In this document: in pieces, positions 14,019 through 17,657 of the stretch
Position numbering within the stretch: position 1 is the first letter of the stretch
Layout: each line of letters starts with the position of its first letter
Origin: Gemmatimonadales bacterium UBA7889
GTDB taxonomy: Bacteria > Gemmatimonadota > Gemmatimonadetes > Longimicrobiales > Gaopeijiaceae
Direction of reading: 5' to 3'
NCBI GenBank assembly: GCA_002501085.1
Contig: DLRL01000094.1
Span: 9,876 to 27,532 of the forward strand
Length of the DNA stretch: 17,657 nucleotides
The notes under the pieces: generated by a model
Seen by the model: the letters and a program-made list of their open reading frames with translations, nothing else
The model's database searches: none
Told to the model about the DNA's origin: nothing
Translations under genes and position numbers: made by a program

Positions 14019-15533
14019 ATGGAAAATCCACAATCGCAGCCGCAGGATTCTGAAGAATATCCTGAATTGGAGTCCCACTTTAGCGACCTTCAGATGCCCG
14101 ACCTGACACCAAGGGGATTAATCGGTCACTTCGGTCCGGGAATCATCTTGATGATGACCGGGATCGGTACTAGTCACCTAGTCACTGCACCGGTTGCTGG
14201 CGGTCGCTTCGCATATGCGTTGCTCTGGTGTATACCGATGGCATATGTGTTCAAGTATTACGGGTTTGAAATGGCTTTCCGGTTCACCAATGCAACGGGA
14301 AAGAGCCTAATCGAAGCATACAGTACGGCGTGGAAGAAATGGCCATTATGGTATGTGCTTGTGACCACGCTTATCCAATGTGCTATAGGGCAAGCGGGCC
14401 GGCTCATCGCAGCAGCGGCTGTGCTCTACTACCTGTTTACTGAAGTGGTCGGCTGGGGTTTTACCATGACTCAGTACGGTTTGGTACTCGCCTTGATATC
14501 AGTGGCGATCATCCTTCGTGGTAGTTATGCGGCCGTGGAGGTCTCGGCGAAGCTGCTTGCTGCGATTCTGGTCGTCTCTGCACTTTTCGTCTACATCCAG
14601 GCACCTGCCCCCCTTTCTGAGATGGGTCACTTTTTCCTGGTTGAGATCCCAGATGGTTCCTGGTTGGTGATTGCCGCGTTCCTTGGATTGTTGCCCACAG
14701 GAATCGACGTTTCTCTTCAGGCTTCTGAGTGGGGTAAGGCGAAGAAGAAGGGGATGAGTAAAATTCGAGATCAGCTCGAAGATATGGGGCTTGCGAACCG
14801 GTTCGATCCGTTTGCTCCAGATGTGAATGACCTCACGGTGTATACTTCGAGACTTCCGTCCAATGCTGTCCAATACTGCCAGAGTTGGTTCAAGATTGGA
14901 ACGTGGGACTTCCGGGTGGGGCATGTAATCTCATTCGGACTCGCATGCATCTTTGTGCTCTTGGCAGCGGTATGGATGTATCCAAGCCCGGTCGAAGGCC
15001 GTGCTGTTATGGGTGAGATCGCGACGATTTTCACCGACAGCCTGGGACCTGCCATGATGAGCGTGTTTATGGTGGGTGCTTTCGCAGCGACATTCTCGAC
15101 TGCCTTTAACTATTTCGACGGGTGGCCACGAATCGTCGGGGCCTGTTGTCGCAATCTTTTCCATGGCACTGCTGAGCTCAGCGGGCTTGACCCCAATGAA
15201 CTCACTGATGCTCATCGAAAGACGTTCTATTCGGAATACAACATCTACCGAGCGACGATGCTTTATTCTTTGATCACCTCGGTGGCGATCATTGCTGGGT
15301 TTGAGCGGCCCGTCTTTCTTGTCCTCGTAGCATCTGCACTGGCAGCTTTCGTTGCTCCGGTGATTTTTTTTCTGAACCTCTACTACTGCCTCGCCGTCAT
15401 ACCCAAAGAGGATAAGGCATTCTATCCGTCTAATTTCGCGCGCTTGTTTGGGTGGTTCAGTTTGATAGTCTTCACTGCTCTGACCTTGATTTTGATCTAC
15501 TGGACGATCTGGCTTCCAAACTTTGGTTCGTGA
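14019..15533 (+). CDS. Nramp-fold transporter lacking canonical metal-binding motifs
   Basis: A 504-residue polytopic inner-membrane protein with about eleven hydrophobic segments. The order and spacing fit the Nramp (SLC11, LeuT-fold) family, with TM1 in GPGIILMMTGIGTSHLVTAP (39-58) followed by FAYALLW (64-70). In Mn/Fe Nramps TM1 contains DPGN and TM6 contains MPH. Here TM1 reads GTSH (50-53) at the DPGN position, and TM6 reads LLPTGIDVSLQASEW (224-238), so the known metal ligands are absent. The TM6-TM7 loop is long and hydrophilic (about 238-298, lysine-rich at first). A 30-residue acidic tail precedes TM1. It is longer than typical MntH, which has just over 400 residues. A carrier for something other than Mn2+ or Fe2+ is likely. 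It lies 34 bases after the 238-residue protein and upstream of frc. Confidence 0.85.
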   Translation: MENPQSQPQDSEEYPELESHFSDLQMPDLTPRGLIGHFGPGIILMMTGIGTSHLVTAPVAGGRFAYALLWCIPMAYVFKYYGFEMAFRFTNATGKSLIEAYSTAWKKWPLWYVLVTTLIQCAIGQAGRLIAAAAVLYYLFTEVVGWGFTMTQYGLVLALISVAIILRGSYAAVEVSAKLLAAILVVSALFVYIQAPAPLSEMGHFFLVEIPDGSWLVIAAFLGLLPTGIDVSLQASEWGKAKKKGMSKIRDQLEDMGLANRFDPFAPDVNDLTVYTSRLPSNAVQYCQSWFKIGTWDFRVGHVISFGLACIFVLLAAVWMYPSPVEGRAVMGEIATIFTDSLGPAMMSVFMVGAFAATFSTAFNYFDGWPRIVGACCRNLFHGTAELSGLDPNELTDAHRKTFYSEYNIYRATMLYSLITSVAIIAGFERPVFLVLVASALAAFVAPVIFFLNLYYCLAVIPKEDKAFYPSNFARLFGWFSLIVFTALTLILIYWTIWLPNFGS

Positions 15534-15700
15534 AGAGTATATGGGTTAGGATTTGAGTGTACTGCCCCACCACCCGTAGCGCGGAAAAGATGAAGCCCTA
15601 GATTCTGGGCCGTGATTTTGGCTCGTCCCCAGTGAAATCCGGTCCGATTTGTATGCTTGAACCACATAAGATCTGAGTAATCGAAGTATGGAGAACTACT
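15534..15700. other. Intergenic region before frc
   Basis: These 167 bases separate the transporter and frc, which point the same way. They could hold an independent frc promoter. I see only a short GCCC...GGGC pairing near 15595-15610 and the GGAG ribosome binding site at 15690-15693 before the frc ATG. No small ORF is convincing. Confidence 0.35.
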
Positions 15701-16948
15701 ATGGGTAAAGCCCTAGACGGTGTTCGAATTCTGGATATGACCCACGTACAGTCAGGACCAACTTGCACCCAGATTTTAGCTTGGTTCGGAGCTGATGTAA
15801 TCAAGGTAGAGCGGCCAGGATCAGGTGATATTACACGCAATCAATTACGTGATGTTGCTGATGCAGACAGCCTCTATTTTACAATGCTAAACGCCAATAA
15901 GCGGAGCATCACACTGAACCCAAAGACGGAGGCAGGGAAGGAGATCTTCACCAGATTGATCGAAGAATGCGATGTCATGGTGGAGAACTTTGGGCCAGGG
16001 GCTATCGACAGAATGGGATTTCCATGGGAGAAAATCCAAGAAATCAATCCGCGTTTGATCTATGCCTCAATCAAAGGATTCGGACCTGGACCCTACGACG
16101 ATTGTAAGGTCTATGAGAACGTAGCGCAGTGCACAGGAGGAGCGGCATCCACGACTGGGCAGATTGGGGGTGTTCCCACGGTTACGGGTGCTCAAATCGG
16201 GGATTCTGGTACGGGTCTGCACCTTGTAGCGGGTGTCTTAGCTGCGCTGTTTCAGCGTGAGGCGAGCGGGAAGGGTCAGCGTGTGACCTGTGCGATGCAG
16301 GACTCTGTGCTCAATCTTTGCCGTGTAAAGTTACGCGACCAACAGCGGCTGACACATGGCCCGCTCACGGAGTATCCACAATACCCTAACGGTGAGTTTG
16401 GTGATGCAGTTCCCCGGGCAGGGAACGCGTCTGGTGGTGGACAACCTGGTTGGATTGTGAAGTGCAAGGGTTGGGAGGCTGATCCCGATGCTTACATCTA
16501 TGTCATTGCTCAGGCTCAGGCCTTTTCTGGGCTAGCTGAAGCCATCGGTCGTGCCGATTGGCTTGATGATCCAGAATGGAATACCCCAGGAGCCCGCCTC
16601 CCCAAGCTCGATGAGATGTTCGAGGAGATTGAGAAATGGACGATGACCAAGGACAAGATGGAAGCCATGGGGATACTGAACCCATTGAATGTGCCATGTG
16701 GTCCAATCTTGTCCATGGGGGAGTTGGCCCGAGAGGAATCCCTGCGACAAACTGGGACTGTGGTGGAAGTTGACCACCCGGAGAGGGGTAAATATCTGAC
16801 GGTTGGAAATCCGATTAAGCTGTCTGATTCACCAGCTGAAGTTGAGCGGTCGCCTCTCTTAGGTGAGCATACGGAAGAGATCCTTACAGACATCGTTGGC
16901 CTTGGCCCAGAAGGTATAGACAGGGCTCGTGGACAGGGCGCTATCTAA
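15701..16948 (+). CDS. frc: Formyl-CoA:oxalate CoA-transferase
   Basis: A 415-residue class III CoA-transferase (CaiB/BaiF). It matches E. coli Frc (YfdW, 416 residues), as I recall that sequence, nearly end to end: VQSGPTCTQILAWFGADVIK, DSLYFTMLNANKRSI, LNLCRVKLRDQQRL, EYPQYPNGEFGDAVPR and GKYLTVGNPIK. The catalytic aspartate is Asp168 in IGDSGTG, which would form the aspartyl-CoA anhydride and thioester intermediates. Gln48 matches E. coli Frc, whereas Oxalobacter has Trp there. The glycine loop reads SGGGQP (244-249), with Ser where Frc has Gly. The enzyme swaps CoA from formyl-CoA to oxalate in the cytoplasm, and normally works with oxalyl-CoA decarboxylase (oxc). No oxc is in this window. 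The start is supported by GGAG with seven bases to the ATG. A reductase-like gene follows 35 bases later, likely in the same operon. Confidence 0.93.
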   Translation: MGKALDGVRILDMTHVQSGPTCTQILAWFGADVIKVERPGSGDITRNQLRDVADADSLYFTMLNANKRSITLNPKTEAGKEIFTRLIEECDVMVENFGPGAIDRMGFPWEKIQEINPRLIYASIKGFGPGPYDDCKVYENVAQCTGGAASTTGQIGGVPTVTGAQIGDSGTGLHLVAGVLAALFQREASGKGQRVTCAMQDSVLNLCRVKLRDQQRLTHGPLTEYPQYPNGEFGDAVPRAGNASGGGQPGWIVKCKGWEADPDAYIYVIAQAQAFSGLAEAIGRADWLDDPEWNTPGARLPKLDEMFEEIEKWTMTKDKMEAMGILNPLNVPCGPILSMGELAREESLRQTGTVVEVDHPERGKYLTVGNPIKLSDSPAEVERSPLLGEHTEEILTDIVGLGPEGIDRARGQGAI

Positions 16949-16971
16949 CGGATTCCGCTTCAAAGAAAGTT

Positions 16972-16978
16972 GAGGAGG
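16972..16978 (+). promoter_or_regulatory. Ribosome binding site selecting a GTG start
   Basis: GAGGAGG is followed by five bases and then GTG at 16984. It identifies the start of the truncated last gene, which lacks a nearby ATG. Confidence 0.7.
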
Positions 16979-16983
16979 ATTGT

Positions 16984-17657
16984 GTGAAACCCACATATAA
17001 CGTGCTCATTCTGGGTGCTTCCTACGGCTCTTTGTTTAGTACTAAGCTCTTGTTAGCAGGGCATTCGGTCACGCTGGTTTGTACTCCGCCTACGGCTGAG
17101 CTGATCAACCGTGAGGGAACCCTAGTACGATTCCCAATCCGGGGGCGTGATACCCTCGTTGAAATTTATTCGGACACGCTTGCGGGTCAGCTGTCCGCTA
17201 GTATCCCTGAGGGAGTTGAGCCGGACGAATTCGACTTAGTTGTGCTAGGAATGCAGGAATCGCAATACAGCTCAGCGGGTGTTCGGGAAATGATGGCAAG
17301 AATTGCAGCTGCTCGTTTACCGAGCCTAGCAATTATGAATATGCCTCCATTGCCATACCTCGCTCGAATCCCAGGACTGGCGACTGATCAACTTGAGGGT
17401 TGCTTTGTAGAGCCAAGTGTTTGGGATGGGTTCGAGCCGGGCCTTGTCTCATTAGCAAGTCCAGACCCTCAAGCTTTTCGTCCGCCGGAAGAGCCTAAGA
17501 ATGTGCTTCAGGTTGGATTGCCCACGAATTTCAAGGCTGCACATTTTGAAGATGAGGGACACACCCGGATACTGCGGGATCTTCAAGCTGACATAGAAGC
17601 AATCCTATATGATCCCGGAGACGGTGCCACAGAGATTCCGGTAAAGCTTAAGGTGCA
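16984..17657 (+). CDS. Ketopantoate-reductase-like Rossmann protein, 3' end cut by window
   Basis: The frame is open from GTG 16984 to the window end (224 full codons) and is supported by the GAGGAGG site. The N-terminus reads NVLILGASYGSLF, then LLLAGHSVTLVC, which is a Rossmann beta-alpha-beta like that of 2-dehydropantoate 2-reductase (PanE/ApbA) and octopine-type dehydrogenases. EFDLVVLGMQESQYSS at about 80-95 matches the second nucleotide-binding half, where PanE has a D.VV.V....V pattern. The glycine loop is GASYGS, one residue shorter than the usual GxGxxG. Later segments (IMNMPPLPYLARIPG, EGCFVEPSVWDGFEPG) are not typical of PanE. It probably reduces or oxidises a 2-keto or 2-hydroxy acid with NAD(P)H, but the substrate is not readable. 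It sits 35 bases behind frc in the same direction, suggesting linked metabolism. Confidence 0.8.
   Translation, partial: MKPTYNVLILGASYGSLFSTKLLLAGHSVTLVCTPPTAELINREGTLVRFPIRGRDTLVEIYSDTLAGQLSASIPEGVEPDEFDLVVLGMQESQYSSAGVREMMARIAAARLPSLAIMNMPPLPYLARIPGLATDQLEGCFVEPSVWDGFEPGLVSLASPDPQAFRPPEEPKNVLQVGLPTNFKAAHFEDEGHTRILRDLQADIEAILYDPGDGATEIPVKLKV

Noticed and set aside
14499..14924. 141-residue open frame on the minus strand
   Set aside because: It is antisense to conserved transmembrane segments of the Nramp-like gene; no signature of its own.
14019..15533. Calling this gene mntH
   Set aside because: The DPGN and MPH ligand motifs that define Mn/Fe transport are absent, so the symbol would imply a function the sequence does not support.
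1..17657. Mobile elements, CRISPR arrays, tRNA or rRNA genes, phage genes
   Set aside because: I looked through all intergenic stretches on both strands and found no transposase, terminal repeats, spaced direct repeats, cloverleaf sequences or conserved rRNA segments.

Overview
The window looks like a chromosomal segment from an uncultured, free-living, probably aerobic Gram-negative heterotroph. The reasons are a lipoprotein, Sec and Tat signal peptides, a planctomycete-type c-heme protein paired with a DUF1552 protein, an S9 peptidase, a DUF1684 lipoprotein and a creatininase-fold protein of the GDSGGN type. This gene mix is common in Gemmatimonadota, Acidobacteriota and related metagenome-assembled genomes. 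The phylum assignment is inference from gene content only. I see no phage, transposon, CRISPR, tRNA or rRNA, and no intergenic stretch longer than 300 bases. Coding density is high, and two divergent gene pairs share upstream regions that each hold a short inverted repeat.

Left part (1-1550): a creatininase-family protein cut by the window start, then a convergent small cupin on the minus strand. The cupin has a textbook ribosome binding site that points to a TTG start. The 283-base region between the cupin and the next gene is divergent and should hold both promoters.

Centre-left (1550-7924): four co-directional genes separated by 41-46 bases, almost certainly one operon. They are a DUF1587/1595/1592/1588/1585 protein with two CXXCH heme sites, a Tat-exported DUF1552 protein, a secreted ankyrin-repeat protein with acidic and polyproline linkers, and a small secreted protein I cannot assign. 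All four carry export signals, so this looks like one periplasmic or envelope-attached redox or scaffold assembly of unknown substrate. It is my first candidate for an incompletely described system.

Centre (8153-12040): a secreted prolyl-oligopeptidase-type S9 peptidase with its full Ser-Asp-His triad, facing a minus-strand DUF1684 lipoprotein across a 114-base convergent gap with a candidate terminator hairpin.

Right part (12217-17657): five plus-strand genes. They are an exported cyclase-family metal hydrolase, a 238-residue protein with a glycine-rich membrane segment whose start lies one base after the cyclase stop, an Nramp-fold transporter that lacks the Nramp metal-binding signatures, a formyl-CoA:oxalate CoA-transferase (frc), and a ketopantoate-reductase-like Rossmann protein that runs off the window end. 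Its start is GTG, with GAGGAGG upstream. The set suggests uptake and CoA activation of a small acid, oxalate or a relative, with a divergent Nramp-type carrier as the possible importer. That link is inference from gene order.
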